Positions 45,034 to 56,940 of a DNA stretch of 64,000 nt are shown one piece after another. The number at the start of each line of letters is the position of its first letter. Positions within the stretch are counted from its first letter, which is position 1. The notes below the pieces were generated by a model. It did no database searches. It was not told the DNA's origin and saw only the letters and a program-made list of their open reading frames with translations. The position numbers and the translations under genes were made by a program. Origin of the DNA: Tridacna crocea (taxonomy: Eukaryota; Mollusca; Bivalvia; Cardiida; Cardiidae); assembly GCA_943736015.1 (NCBI GenBank), contig OX031059.1, forward strand, positions 53,889,159 through 53,953,158. The letters are read 5' to 3'.

Positions 45034-45262
45034 TTTAACCCATTACCACACAATCCCTACTTTTGACGCCCCTGAGAAAGAAGCCTTTTGAAAACACTGT
45101 AGGAAAAGGAGAAAATGCTGGTAACCAGCATTTTCTCCTTTTCCCACAGTGTTTTCTACCCTTCACAGAACAAATTGCAAATTTTCAGGCACTTTTATTT
45201 CGTCGTCTGCAAATGTTTTCAATTTGGACCAGTCTAAAATATTGTTGTTTGGTAATGAGTAA
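45034..45262 (-). mobile_element. TTAA palindromic MITE, subfamily A
   Basis: Left end TTAACCCATTACCACACAAT. The right end decays to GGTAATGAGTAATTC and runs directly into another partial copy (to about 45408) whose right palindrome arm is deleted. Confidence 0.8.
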
Positions 45263-45419
45263 TTCTTTACCAAAGGACATAATTTTAGACTTGTCCGAAA
45301 TGGAAGCATATACTGACGATAAAAATTAATGAGACTAAAAAATTGAAATTTGTTTTGGGAAGGGAAGAAAACATTGTGGGAAAGTCAGGAATGTGTGGTA
45401 AAGAGTTAAACCATGAACG

Positions 45420-45890
45420 ACACAGTAATAACTAGAGTCTTGAAAGAGTTTTGAAAACATGTGGGAAAAGAAGTAAATGCTGATAGCCAGCATTTTTGCT
45501 CTTTCCTTCAGTGCTTTCTATCCTTTCAGATGAAAATAGTTTTTGATATGTTGTCTCCAAATGCTTTGAATTGTGGACAAGTCTAAAATCCGCTTGTTTT
45601 GTTAAGAGTCAATCCATCTCTATGATGCATTATACTATGCTAATCATCATTTAAGTCTTTACCACACAGTCCCGACTTTTAACGACCCTGAGAAAGGAGC
45701 CTTTTGAAAAAAAAAGTGGGAAAAGGAGAAAATGCTGGAAACCAGCATTTTCTTCTTTTCCTACAATATTTTCTGCCCTTTCTAAGGCAAGTTTCAATTT
45801 TTCATTCACATTTGTTTTGTCGTCTGCAAATATAATTATGCTTTCAATTTGGACTTGTTGAAATTTTCGTCATTTGGTAAAGACTTAATT
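45420..45890 (-). mobile_element. Two diverged TTAA palindromic MITE copies
   Basis: Palindromes near 45450-45520 and 45700-45775; the second copy has an almost intact right end (TTTGGTAAAGACTTAA). Confidence 0.55.
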
Positions 45891-46039
45891 AAAGATGGAT
45901 TCATAATACACATTTCGTCTATAAACTGACTGCATCATCAGGTAAAATGGTCTTTGGACGTGCAGAAAATCTATCAATAGCAAGGTTTGGACCCTTGACT
46001 GCCTGACATGCATTGATATTGTGTACAGATGCAATAACT

Positions 46040-46445
46040 CTAATTACAAAACGACAAAAATTTGGAGGCTACTGATTTTTTACAGCTCAAAATGATTTCT
46101 CCTGTCTTTGAATGGGAAGAAAAGACTGTGCAGAATATGAGAAAATGCTGCTTATGTCAGCTTTTTCTCCTTTTCTTACATTGTTTTCAAAAGTCCTTTC
46201 TCTTGGTGTTGTTTTACTCTTTTATTCTTTACCAAACAACAAATTTTAGACTTGTCCAAATTGAAAGTATACGCAGACAACAAAATAAACCTAATTGAAA
46301 AATTGCAACTTTCCTTTGGAAGAGTGGAAAAAATTGTGGGCAAAGGAGAAAATGCTGGTTACCAGCACTCTCTCCTTTTCCCATAATGTTTTCAAAAGGC
46401 TTATTCCTCTGGGTGATAAAAACCAGGGATTGTTTGGTAAAGGGC
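46040..46445 (+). mobile_element. Two TTAA palindromic MITE copies
   Basis: A diverged copy (about 46042-46220) is followed by a better one (about 46223-46444) with its palindrome near 46326-46390, ending TTTGGTAAAGGGC where a 400-bp TIR element begins. Confidence 0.6.
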
Positions 46446-46844
46446 ATCTTCGCAAGCCAAGGCTGACGATTCACTACGCTACTCTACCCTTGGCAGATCA
46501 AGCTTGATTTTTATATTCCCCCAAATGCTTTTTCATTGGATGCAGCAAGCTCTAACTGCAACAAATGAAATCGCTTGTAGCGTTTCATCTTTGATGAAAA
46601 TAGAATAAGCTCGCTACCTTTCGAATAGAAGGTAAACATGGAAACCCATGTGGATGTCTGCTTATGGCTTCATGTGTATTCGTAAGCGGTCTGTAAAACA
46701 ATATTTCATTGGCTTTTAGAAATACGATTAAAAGGGGGGGTAATAACCAGCATCCAATAGAGGGCGCATCCCAGGAATCTCGAAATCGGGATCAATCAGC
46801 CAAGGTAAGATCCACATGGTGATCGTAACCTTAGCTCGCGAAGG
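46445..46844 (-). mobile_element. 400-bp TIR element, copy 1
   Basis: Starts CATCTTCGCAAGCCAAGGCT and ends with the complement TTAGCTCGCGAAGG. The body includes CCATGTGGATGTCTGCTTAT and CAGCATCCAATAGAGGGCGC. Inverted relative to copies at 47649-48046 and 58558-58959. No coding capacity. Confidence 0.75.
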
Positions 46845-46849
46845 TGGGT

Positions 46850-47640
46850 AAAGGGTTAAAGTCATGATTGTGTGGTAAAGGTAAAACCCCTGTTTCACAG
46901 ATCATACATGTAGCTCATTTTTTTTCCCCTGATATTTTTAAGTACTCGCTCTTAATAATAATGATTAACCCAATGGTAGCATTTTTTTGGGGACTAAATT
47001 AATGAAAATGCTGTTTTTACCAGAAAACTGAAATTGATGCAAGAAGATCATGCCATTGTTAACAAAGTCTGATCTTGATCTACTGTTCAGAAAAAGTATG
47101 AGTTTGTGCTATGCAACTGAAGTTTATACTTTTGAAAGCCTTTACCGTTAAGGGATGTGAGAATATCATGAGATAAAATGTCAGTTGTAATTTCAACCAG
47201 GAAGTTAATGTCTGTTTAGTTTTCAAGATAAGTGGCAGTATAATGCATAACATTTGGTTAAATCTTCACAAAAACAAATTTTGTGTGAATTTTTCTGTAG
47301 TGATAGAAATAGATAAAATTGTCACGTTGCCAGTCTGGTTGCCTTTGGGTTTTTTGTTAGTTTTAACATATACTAAAAGAGAAACTTTGGGTAATATTGA
47401 ATCCTGTTTTGACTTCTTTGTTTAAAATTACGTAAATTGGTCAGATGATTATTTGGGTCAATGTGTACTCAACACAGTATTTAGAATACCAAAGCATTTA
47501 AAATACTGTCATGCAGTGCAAGCAGTTGAAAGTGAAAAAAAAACCAAGCAGAATAACACTTATGAAAATGTTAAGACATCTTGTCATATTACTTTATACT
47601 TAAAAAAGTTCTACCGATATCATTTTTTTTTTGCATCTCT
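46850..47640. other. Stretch between inverted TIR elements, nothing recognised
   Basis: Apart from a trace of a palindromic MITE end at about 46845-46885, I see no gene or named repeat. It is the spacer of the large inverted pair formed by 46445-46844 and 47649-48046. Confidence 0.3.
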
Positions 47641-47648
47641 TATGATCA

Positions 47649-48046
47649 TCATCTTTGCGAGCCAAGTTTACGATCACTACATGGATCTTACCTTGGTCGA
47701 CTGAGCCTGATTTCTAGATTCCTGTGATACGCCCTCTATTGGATGCTGGTTATTACCCCCTTTTACATTATATTTCTGAAAGCCAATGAAATATCGTTTA
47801 CGAACACAATTATTCAACATGAAGCAATAAGCAGACATCCACATGGGTTTCCATGTTTACTTTCTATTTGAAAGGTAGCGACCTTATTATTTTTTATCAA
47901 AGATGAAATATATATAATGCTACGAGTGACTTCATTTGTTGCAGTTAAAGCTGGCTGCATCCAATGAAAAAGCGTATCGGGGGAATGTAAAAATCAAGCT
48001 CGATCCGCCAAGGGTAGAATAGCGTAGCCTTGGCTTGCGAAGATGA
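47649..48046 (+). mobile_element. 400-bp TIR element, copy 2
   Basis: Starts CATCTTTGCGAGCCAAG and ends GCCTTGGCTTGCGAAGATG. About 85-90% similar by eye to 58558-58959 over its length. Confidence 0.75.
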
Positions 48047-48862
48047 TGATTATAGAAGGCTTACATAATTTCAGAGAGGTCAGGCTGTTGTGTTTCTAAT
48101 GCAAGGTAAAACACACTGGAGAGACCTTACGAACTTGTTCCTGGTCAACGTTACTGTCCCTGTCAATTTTACGTACCCGTTCGAGTAAAAAACATTGCTG
48201 CGCCCACAAGATTACACAAGGTAAGCACAAAAACATATTTTTTTTTAACATGTTATTGAATAGATATGCAGTTGCAGGTTGTCGCACGGAATGTCTGGGA
48301 TGTCAGTGCACGTTAATCTTTAGTTCTTTTGGTGGTTAATCGTTTGTTGAAGACGTTTAATCCAACAAAGTTTCGCCGGTAACTACGATTTCTGAAAAAA
48401 CACTACTTGGAGTCTCCAAAAACCCTTGTAAAACATATACACTCAATATTCTGAAGTGTGTGCCGTGTCAGATGACCAATACAGTGATTATCCTCAGCAC
48501 TATAAACCGATAAAATATCAAATTGCAGTTATTCAGGGATATTTTGCCATTTTTACATTACAACGTAAGATGCTCCTACAGTCAATACAACGATTCAGCT
48601 TCTGAGCTGAAAATTCGGTAAGCGTATGGGTTTGTGTTACAGTGAACAATTTTGTTATTAAGTTGGTCAAGATTCTATATTAATCATCGTAGTCACAGTC
48701 GTAGTGTAGTTAAATAAATACTTGAATGGAAGTACAATTCTACAACACATTGAACTCTTCTTTCTATCAATAGGCCTAATGTTACTGGGCATGTTCAGGC
48801 GATCTCGGGTTCTTTTTTTCTATCCCCAATTTTATTAAGCTGGCAGAATCAGACACCCATCG

Positions 48863-48863
<1 letters not shown>

Positions 48864-48914
<51 letters not shown>
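48864..48914. repeat. (GA)n microsatellite
   Basis: About 24 uninterrupted GA dinucleotides. Frames through it on both strands are artefacts. Confidence 0.95.
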
Positions 48915-48917
<3 letters not shown>

Positions 48918-50267
48918 CATTAGGTCAGTAGACAAATCCTTGAACATACAGAAAATTGACCTAAAGCGAAAAGTCTTGGTCCACTTCCGCCTGCACGGAA
49001 TGCACAAGCTGACCTGGGCAGATTCTTTCCGCAGATGCATTAAGCCCCCTTCCACAGAGTATCGCTGATCAATATTTAAAGCATAGTATTAGATATTAAT
49101 AGTTACTTTTAGGTGTGCCGCTTACAAGGCATACGAATGGTTGGTCGTTGATGATCATTATTATTAAATCATATTCACAAAAACGAGTCTCTTGATGACG
49201 ATATCGAAGATGGTATTTATAATAGTTATGGACCTTCTGCAAGATAGTTATGATAGACATCCTTTGCATGATACTGTCTGTCATCAAGCTTTTCATCTAT
49301 ATCACAGGAATTTGACATTCTATAACCAAAATAAATGATCAAATATGAAAAAATATCTCCCCTATATAATGTAAACACAAGGACTGCAACGTCTCGATTG
49401 TCTCATTCAGAATCCTAGAAATGCGCCCAACTGTCTCATAGGAATACGGAAGTTGCGCCTATATTTTTTGCAAATCTCTCTAAAACTAAAACAAAAGAAA
49501 AGTAAAGTTAGGTATTCTCGTATTTTGTGAATATTATTATTGATTGTATGCGTTAGAATCTAATTTTAACATCGGTATTCGGGAATGTTACTCGATAATA
49601 CATTGATAAAATGCGACTTTATATCCGAGATATTGTGATTGAATCATCGGGACAGAGCCATAAATTAAACTGCTCATTGCAGGAAGTCCTTGTATCTATC
49701 ACTTAGTGGTGGGCAGATGATCGGCTATAGTCGAAAGTCATTTGGTTTTGGCTTCCGATTCCGATAATCAATTGAGAAAACCCGGAATCGATTGTAGTCG
49801 ATTCTTGAACTCGCTTGGTGCCTAAATTTGAATTCTTGGTTTTGTGACTATCATTAATCACAATCTTTGATTGAACAGTAGATAACAAACTTCAAAATTG
49901 GCCGGAAAATGAGGAAAAAAAAAATTTGTCCATGGACTATTTGACAAAACTTGACAACTCGGCACGCTTCTCATTTGATCCTTGAGTCGGGGTTTTGAGA
50001 CTTGGAAATTTGAAATGATCTGTCTTTGACAGAGGAAAATATCTGACGCATGAAATTATCGTCCAGAACTTCATAAAATCTAGCTTGCGTACATCCGGCA
50101 GAAAATTGGGCTAAACACGATCAGTATAAAATGCGAAGGACACGCGGATGATAATGAGGCTGTCGAGTCATTTATTACAGAGTAACAAAGGTGTTATTCC
50201 TCTTATCTAGTGTAAAGTGACAGATTTTTTAATTTATTTGCTATTTAAACTGACTGGATGATGCCAA

Positions 50268-50822
50268 ATCATGTAGCAATACTTCTCCAAAAATTAATTG
50301 TCACGAAAAAATAGAACGCCAAAAAACCGTGAAAACCCATGACAATACAATGACCAGCTTGGCATCGTCCAATCAGGGGGACTTCAAACTATCTTCTAAT
50401 CTTTAATAATCAATTTATACAGTGAATTTACACAAATCTCTGAATGAAGCAATAACTGAAAGCTAAATTCCGTTCATGAGTGAAAAAAAATGTTGTTTTT
50501 TGAGATGAAAATATAGATCTATAGCAGAAGGGTGATAATGAAGCTGGCGAGTCATGTAGCAATACTTCTCCAAAAATAAATTGTCACGAAAAAATAGATC
50601 GCCAAAAAAGCGTGAAAACCCATGACAATACAATGAGCAGCTTGCCCTCGTCCGATCAGGGAGACTACAAAGTACATGTATCTTCTCATCAATAATGATG
50701 AATTTATACAGTGAATTTATACAAATCTCTGAATAAAGCAATAAGTGAAAGCTAAATTCCGTTCATGAGTGAAAAAAATGTTGTTTTATAAAATGAAAAT
50801 ATAGATCTATAGCAGACAGGTT
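50268..50822 (+). repeat. Tandem duplication, period about 283 bp
   Basis: Two units, about 50268-50550 and 50551-50822, share CATGTAGCAATACTTCTCC, CGTGAAAACCCATGACAAT, TATACAGTGAATTTA and GAAAATATAGATCTATAGCA with scattered differences. Followed by a G run at 50824-50837. No coding sense. Confidence 0.8.
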
Positions 50823-51039
50823 TGGGGGGGGGGGGGGTTGAAGTCGTCTGCAATTTATGCTTTAAATATGTCTGATTGTTTTTTGTATATGGAAAAATGA
50901 ACAGTATTGATTATTCATGTGCTAAAACAATAAAACAGAATAAAGTGTTTTACTTAAAATCTTTATAACGTCTCATCTGAAAATTTAAATTTCTCATTAC
51001 TTTTGAAAATGTCCCATTGGTTTTATGTATTACATTTTT

Positions 51040-51327
51040 TTTTTTGACAATTTCTATCCATTGAGGAGGCCATTCGCTGACGTCACAGGATTCCCAGGAA
51101 GGGCCAGGAAGTGTATTTTCGGATTATGTATTAGAGTCAAATATCTTTTCTTCAAAAGATAATACGGTCAAATACTTTTGTTAGTTACTTCTATTAAGAA
51201 TCATGTGATGTCCATAAATATATCTTAAAAACGAAAAAAATAATAGTAATACGTAATCCGAAAATACGTTTCCTGGCTCTTCCCGTGACGTCAGCGAATG
51301 GCCTCCTCGATGAATAGAAATTGTCTC
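51040..51327. mobile_element. Foldback MITE with about 85-bp TIRs
   Basis: GACAATTTCTATCCATTGAG and onward through GGCCATTCGCTGACGTCA at 51048-51135 is the inverted counterpart of 51240-51327 (TGACGTCAGCGAATGGCC and GAATAGAAATTGTC). The spacer is about 105 bp. Confidence 0.75.
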
Positions 51328-52392
51328 CGGTTAAAAGGTGTCTACTGAGGAATCGCCGAATGTCGCAGGTACATTTTTGTGTTGTCTATCGCTAGGCTAA
51401 GGGAAATTATGATCAATGTTTGTTTCGTGGGTAATTTTGGGTGGGAAAGGCTGTCTTGTGCTGTCGCTTGCAATCGAGACGGTGCATTCCTTGTGTTTGT
51501 ATTATATAGGGGAGATTTTTTTTTTTCCATATTTTATCATTTATTTTGGTTATAGAATGTCAAATTCCCTTGTCTATATCATGGCATTTCATTTCAAAAG
51601 CATCAAAAGTACAATAAACTTGACGGAAAGAAAACCTGAAAGATGGACAAGTAAACAGTTATACATATTGATTAAAAAAAGGGAAAAAATCCTTAAAATC
51701 GTACACAATCACATTATGATGTCGTTCTCTGTTTCAATTCAGGAACTGGATCGTTTTATTGTGTTCTGGAGCGTGGAGCGTTGCCTACAAAAATTGAGAG
51801 AAAAGTGCTTTTTAATGGATGTCTTATAGTTTTTTTTTTTCCAGCTGTGGTGAATAAAGCATATGTGATTCACTTGACACAACACAAACTTCAGATGATT
51901 GTGTTTGTATGTTTAAAAAAAACTTTTTGCTGACTTCCGGGTGTTGATTATTCAGAAATCGCAGTCGCTGACGGAAGTTTGTTGGATTAAACGTCTTTAA
52001 CAAATAACAAACCACCAAAGGAACAATACAGAAATATGCATTAACATCCCAGACATTCCGTGCGACAACCATCTACAGCACATCTACTCATCTGGTTGTT
52101 ATAGAAGTATGTTTTTCTGCTTACCTTGTGTAATTTTGTGGGCGCAGCCATGTTTTTTTACTCGAACGGGTACGTAAAATTGACAGGGACAGTAACGTTG
52201 ACTAGGAACAAGTTCGTAAGGTCTCTCCAGTGTGTAAAAGGCAAAAGCAGGTTGCTTTAAGTTTGGTGTCTAAATTTGTACTAAGGAACACTTTATCTTG
52301 CTACAATGTCTCTCAGTCATCCATGCCATAATTTATTACTTAGTTCATAGACACAAGTTCATAGAAGATTGGTAATGAAGCAGTGAAGATAA

Positions 52393-52790
52393 GTGTTTTT
52401 CTTAGATAAGTCACGGTTGACTCTTTTTCATCTTTATATAGAGGTCGTAGGTAATGTTTTGGCAATGTCTGCATTACTGAGATGAATAGGATTAGAGTTG
52501 GCTTGGCTGTGGTGTGGGGGATGGAATATCTCATGGGGTTTTAAGTTATCATTTGTTGTTGTCGTTGGTATGTAATTAAAGCGCCGAGAGATACGGGAAT
52601 AAAATCATCTGTGCAGTAGTTGTTCTGATGGTGCAAAAATATAACCTCATTTTTCATTATGGCAATGCAAGACCCCATATAGCAAAAGTCTTTAACTTGA
52701 CTTGCCACCATACTGTCCAGATTTGTGTCCAACTGAACATTTTATGGAACAAATTGAACGGGGAGGTAAGTCAGCATTAGGACTACCTTA
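52393..52790 (+). pseudogene. Degenerate Tc1/mariner transposase fragment
   Basis: Reading across small frameshifts and stops, the order is that of Tc1/mariner DDE transposases: a segment like FFTDESRF (here VFFLDKSRLTLF), a VWGGISHG-like stretch near 52513, then YGNARPHIAKVF near 52661-52695, and LPPYCPDLCPTEHFMEQIER at about 52699-52758. The last matches the PPYSPDLNPIE motif. The acidic residue of the family's DNARPH motif is glycine here (GNARPH), and there are at least two stops or shifts, so it is inactive. No matching TIRs were found nearby. Confidence 0.75.
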
Positions 52791-52841
52791 CTGGAGGCTT
52801 GGAACATTTACTCCTTTAACCCTTTACCACACAATCAGGCC

Positions 52842-53038
52842 CTGGGCCTGTATTCACCAACTATTCTTGAGAATAGTCTTATTCTCCAAGATTTTCTACA
52901 CTTGTAAGTAACACAACTTCCGATTGGCTAAACCGAATGGTTTAGCCATTCAGAAGTTGTGTTACTTACAAATATAGAAAATTTTGGAGAATAAGACAAA
53001 GAACGTTTTTAAGAATGGTTAGTGAATACAGGCCCTGA
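52842..53038. mobile_element. Foldback MITE with GGGCCTGTATTCACC ends
   Basis: The two halves are inverted repeats of about 90 bp: GGGCCTGTATTCACCAACTA and onward to CACAACTTCCGATTGGC, then back from GCCATTCAGAAGTTGTG to AGTGAATACAGGCCC. It interrupts a subfamily A head (TTAACCCTTTACCACACAAT at 52817). Confidence 0.75.
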
Positions 53039-53129
53039 TCTGTAGTAGCCAGGAAATTTCAACCATCCAGGTATTATTTTACAATGAAGGTGTCCATCGA
53101 GTATGCATGTATTTAGTGTGTTAAGTGTT

Positions 53130-53680
53130 TACTCTCCCAAGGAAGAAGGCTATTGAAAACTTTGGGAGAAGAGGAGAAAATGGCGGTGAAAAGTATTTTC
53201 TCAGATTGTTTTCTACCATAGTAAAAAGAAAAAAATCTGTTTTGAGTTACAATGAACTTGCTTGATGCAAGTGCTTATTAAACACATTTCTGTTTAGCCC
53301 ATAGACTGGTCCAAATTGAAAGCATTTGCAGATGACTAAATGTGACTGAAGAATCAAAATTTTATTTGGGAAGGGTAGAAAACATTGTGGGAAAAGGAGA
53401 AGTAACCAGCATTTTCTCATTTTCCCAAAATGCTTCCCAAAGGCTTCTTCCTCAGGGTCGTCAAGTCGTCTTTGTGTGGTAAAGAATTAAAGGACCCTGA
53501 GATGAGGGTCTTTTTGAAAACATTGTGGGAAAAGGAGAAAATGCTGGTAACCACCATTTTTCTCTGCCGTTTTTTTTTTACCTTGTGTAAGACAATACAT
53601 GTATAATAATTTGATTGCCATGCTTATGTTGTCATCTGGAAATTCTTTCAAAAGAGGGTAAAATTTTGCCTGGGAAGGGG
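53130..53680. mobile_element. Diverged TTAA palindromic MITE copies
   Basis: Palindrome traces near 53150-53215, 53380-53440 and 53515-53580. The middle copy ends GTGGTAAAGAATTAA near 53490, immediately followed by the next. Confidence 0.55.
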
Positions 53681-54240
53681 TTATCTAGAAACTAGAAGGT
53701 GCACAGCTTTGATATTTGGTATGTAGCATCTCCCAGTGGACCTTTACCAAGATTGTTCATATGATGCCCCTGGGGTCAGAACTGGCCCCGCCCTGGGGGT
53801 CACAAGTTTGAAACATAGGAACAAAGAAGGAAAACTTTGAAAATCTTCTTCTCTGAAACAACATGGAGTAGAGCTTTGATATTTGGTATGTAGCATCTGC
53901 TAGTTGACCTCTACCAAGTTTGTTCACATGATGTCCCTGGGGTCCAAACTGGCCCAGCTTCGGAGGTCACAAGTTCAAATCATAGGAATAAAGAAGGATA
54001 ACTCAAAATCGTAGAGCTTTGATATTTCATATGTAGTATCTTCTAGTGAACCTCTACCAAATATGATACGATGATCCTGGGGTTCAAACTGGCCCCGCCC
54101 TGGTGGTCACAAGTTTGAACATGGGAACAAAGAAGGAAAACTTTGAAATTCCTCTGTTCTGAAAGAAGATGGAAACTTTTTATGTTTGTTTCTTATGATA
54201 GTCTGACAACAACAGTGTTATTTTTTTAGCTTTTTTCATT
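53680..54240 (+). mobile_element. Tandem-unit element related to 9684-10944
   Basis: AGCTTTGATATTTSRTATGT recurs at about 53705, 53872 and 54015; each unit has GGCCCCGCCCTGGKGGTCAC-like wording. The first period is about 167 bp, the second shorter. No 3' hairpin directly follows; one is present at 55190-55222. Confidence 0.6.
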
Positions 54241-54886
54241 AAATGTCCTGTCATTGAAAAAGGGGGCTTGGTGTAAATTTTCACTATGGACCAATATCTT
54301 TTTCACTACAGGTCAAAATGTAATAAAACTTCATCTTGTTAAGCGACAGACAAAAGTTATTTGATTTTATTTCATGAAACGACATGTTATCAAAAAAGGG
54401 GACTAAATGTATAATTTCATTATGGACCAATTACAGTCAGTTTGCCCATCCATCCACCTTGACGGATATTTTCTAAAGTCCTTGGCATTTATGAAACTTC
54501 AAACATGTTTTCCTTAGGATAGTCTTTTGATACAATTTTCTTCTGTAAGATGTGTTACCTTGTTGAGCCCCGATAGATCAGTCAGTAATGTTGTGAGCTG
54601 TTAGTCTAGGGTTCCCAATTTGTGCTGACTTGATTACTGTCTCGGCCAACATCCTTTGGCATTTGATCAAAAGTTACTGAAACAAGTCTCATTAAATTTT
54701 GTGTCTATCAATGAGCGAATGATGTTTTAATCTGTCATTCAACCACCATTTTGACCAGGAAATTGATGCCTGGCCTTCCAAGTTAATTCAATCCCTTACC
54801 ATACAATCCTGACTTTCAATGACCCTGAATAAGAAAGGTTGTGAAAGCATTTTCAGAAAGGAAGAAAATGCTTTTTGCACAGTTAC

Positions 54887-55103
54887 ATATACTACTCAAC
54901 ATTTGCTAGGGATCAATTCGATACTTCAATATGTGAATATGTTACATAAATACAGTTTTGCTTATGAAATATTAATTTCCTTAGATAGTTTATATCATCA
55001 GTGTGGCAATTTTACGTACTGAAAAACCATACCAAATACATGCAACGCATACATAGCGGCTCAATATAAGATGGTGATCCCTAGCAAATGTTGAGTAGTA
55101 TAT
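54887..55103. mobile_element. 217-bp MITE with perfect 29-bp TIRs
   Basis: Positions 54887-54915 (ATATACTACTCAACATTTGC and onward to GGGATCA) are the exact reverse complement of 55075-55103. AT/TA at the borders suits a TA-targeting Tc1/mariner-type MITE. The element sits in a broken TTAA palindromic copy (from about 54793). Only one copy was seen in this window. Confidence 0.85.
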
Positions 55104-55129
55104 ATTACCCTGTCAGAATTAATATGGCC

Positions 55130-55222
55130 TGGAACTTTGATATTTGGTATTTATCTTCATTGTAGAGCTTTACTGCTTAGTACTCAGGTGAGCGATATAG
55201 GACCATCATGGTCCTCTTGTTT
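55130..55222 (+). mobile_element. 3' end fragment of a tandem-unit element
   Basis: Ends GGTGAGCGATATAGGACCAT and CATGGTCCTCTTGT, the same hairpin end as at 10915-10940 with a matched change (GGACC/GGTCC) in both hairpin arms. A palindromic MITE copy follows at about 55235-55370. Confidence 0.6.
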
Positions 55223-55837
55223 CTTTGATAGGGTAGATTTAACGTTGATGGAAAAGGAGAAAATGCTGGTTACCAGCATTTTCTCCTTTTCCCACAAATG
55301 GCAATGTTTTCAAAAGGCTTCTTCCTCAGGATCGTTAAAAATTGTCTTAATGTGACAAAGGGTTATGTTATATTACAAGTGCATGGAGAATTAGCACGGA
55401 AGTGATGTTATTTCAAAATAAAGCAAGTACAGTGTATTTGATAAAGAAATGAAATACTAGTACATCTACCCTTAAAGTGTTTCATTTTATCGTTTGGTGT
55501 GTGATATGTATCATAGGTTGTAGATATTTTATCTTTTCTGTGTGATGTTTACTATTGAAATGAGAATTGTGGTGGTATGTAACTGTACTAAATTTCACTT
55601 TTATTTTGTCTCAGATGCAAGAGAAAAGGTTTTCTAATATTATAGGACTTATTATTTCCGTCCTGAGTTTCAACTCTTTGTTACAATTCACACAACACTC
55701 TAAATTCAATTCTTAGTCTTACTCTGTACTTAAAAAGTATTACAGTTCCTGCTTCTTAGTCTCTTTCTACATTTATAATGTAAAACTTTTTGATTGGCTT
55801 AACCATTTGGTATACCCAATCAGAATTGTTGTTGCTT

Positions 55838-56228
55838 AAACCCTTTACCAAACAGTCCCTGATTTTTACGACCCTGAGACAGCAGCCTTTTGAAAACATT
55901 GGGGAAAAGGAGGAAATGCTGGTCACCATCATTTTCTCCATTTCCTACAATGTTTTCTACCCTGCCGGAGACCATTTTCAATTTTGAGTTATGTTTATTT
56001 TGTCATCTGCAAGTGCTTTCAATTGCTGTCAACGACCCTGAGACAGAAGCCTTTTGAAAACATTGTGGGAAAAGGAGAAAATGCTGGTCACCAGCATTTT
56101 CCCCTTTTCCTACAATGTTTTCTACCCTGCCGGAGACCATTTTCAGTTTTGAGTTCTGTTCATTTGTCATCTGCAAGTGCTTTCAATTTGGACCAGTCTA
56201 AAATTCTGTTGTTTGGTAAAGAGTTAGA
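55838..56228 (-). mobile_element. Two TTAA palindromic MITEs fused in tandem
   Basis: The first copy (from about 55838) is cut at about 56025 in its long arm and joined to the short side of a second (56026-56228). Both share the unusual CCTGCCGGAGACCATTTTCA, so this is probably a tandem duplication and not two insertions. Confidence 0.7.
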
Positions 56229-56242
56229 CAAGGACATTTTTT

Positions 56243-56690
56243 GATAGTAAGACTAGGAATGTTGGTGAGAGAGGGCCCAGGCTCCATGAGTTCAAACCCC
56301 AGCTTGGTCCAACTCTATCCTTGGATTTATGCTAGTCAGTGCACCAGTTTATGCTTCTTTCATGCCTGTGGAACTTTGTTTGGATGATGTTAATGATAGA
56401 GAGTTGCCAGTGGCTTAGAAGCAGCACTGTTTCAAAATACTAGGATTGTTGTCCTGCGTGGTTCAGTGGCTGTGTGAGAAACATGTAACCTGGGGGCCTC
56501 AGGTTAGATCCCCTGCCTTTGTGGGAGTGTCCTGGGGCTAAGAACTTCAAACCCCTAGCCTTGTACTGGTGAAATCCAGGAAACACATAGATGTCTGAGC
56601 TGTTGCCATGCTGTTACTGAAATAATATTGAAAGTGGCATAAAACACAATTCAATCAATCAACCAATCAATCAATCAGTCTTAGGCTAGC
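56243..56690 (+). repeat. Two SINE fragments
   Basis: 56243-56445 has a B-box-like GAGTTCAAACCCC and body sequence. 56448-56690 has an A-box-like GTGGTTCAGTGGCTG, a B-box-like AGGTTAGATCCCC, and a tail reading TTACTGAAATAATATTG, then AAACACAATTCAATCAATCA. The (AATC)n tail is typical of this SINE type. Confidence 0.6.
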
Positions 56691-56713
56691 AGCACATGTC
56701 ATATAGATACAGC

Positions 56714-56940
56714 TTAACCCTTTACCAAATAATCTCTGGTTTTTACAATCCTGAGAATGAAGCCTTTTGAAAACATTGTGGGAAAAGGAGAAAATGCTGG
56801 TAACCAGCATTTTCTCCCTTTCCCACAATGTTTTCTACCCAACTGGAAACAATTTCCAGTCTTTTAATTATGTTTATTTGTTGTCTGCCATTGCTTTCAA
56901 TTTGGACCAGTCTGAAATTTTGTCGTTTGGTATAGATCTA
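56714..56940 (-). mobile_element. TTAA palindromic MITE, subfamily A
   Basis: Left end TTAACCCTTTACCAAATAAT. The palindrome is centred near 56802 with one extra C in the right arm. The right end is decayed. Confidence 0.75.

Larger units (their letters stand above)
48105..52244. repeat. Large composite inverted repeat, 4.1 kb end to end
   Basis: 48105-48430 is an inverted match to 51935-52244 (landmarks ACTCGAACGGGTACGTAAAA, GACATTCCGTGCGACAACC-type and CGTTTAATCCAACAAA). Further inside, 49303-49400 is an inverted match to 51472-51570 (GAATTTGACATTCTATAACC, CCCCTATATAAT). The interior is not otherwise symmetrical. It could be one degraded large transposon or two inverted insertions. No transposase is recognised inside. 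Confidence 0.6.

Noticed and set aside
48849..49068. Overlapping frames with RERERE and SLSLSL runs
   Set aside because: They are translations of a (GA)n microsatellite.
51582..51829. 82-codon plus-strand frame starting MAFHFKSIKSTINLTERKPE
   Set aside because: Charged and open, but with no recognised domain, no splice partners, and a position inside a decayed inverted repeat; chance is the simpler explanation.
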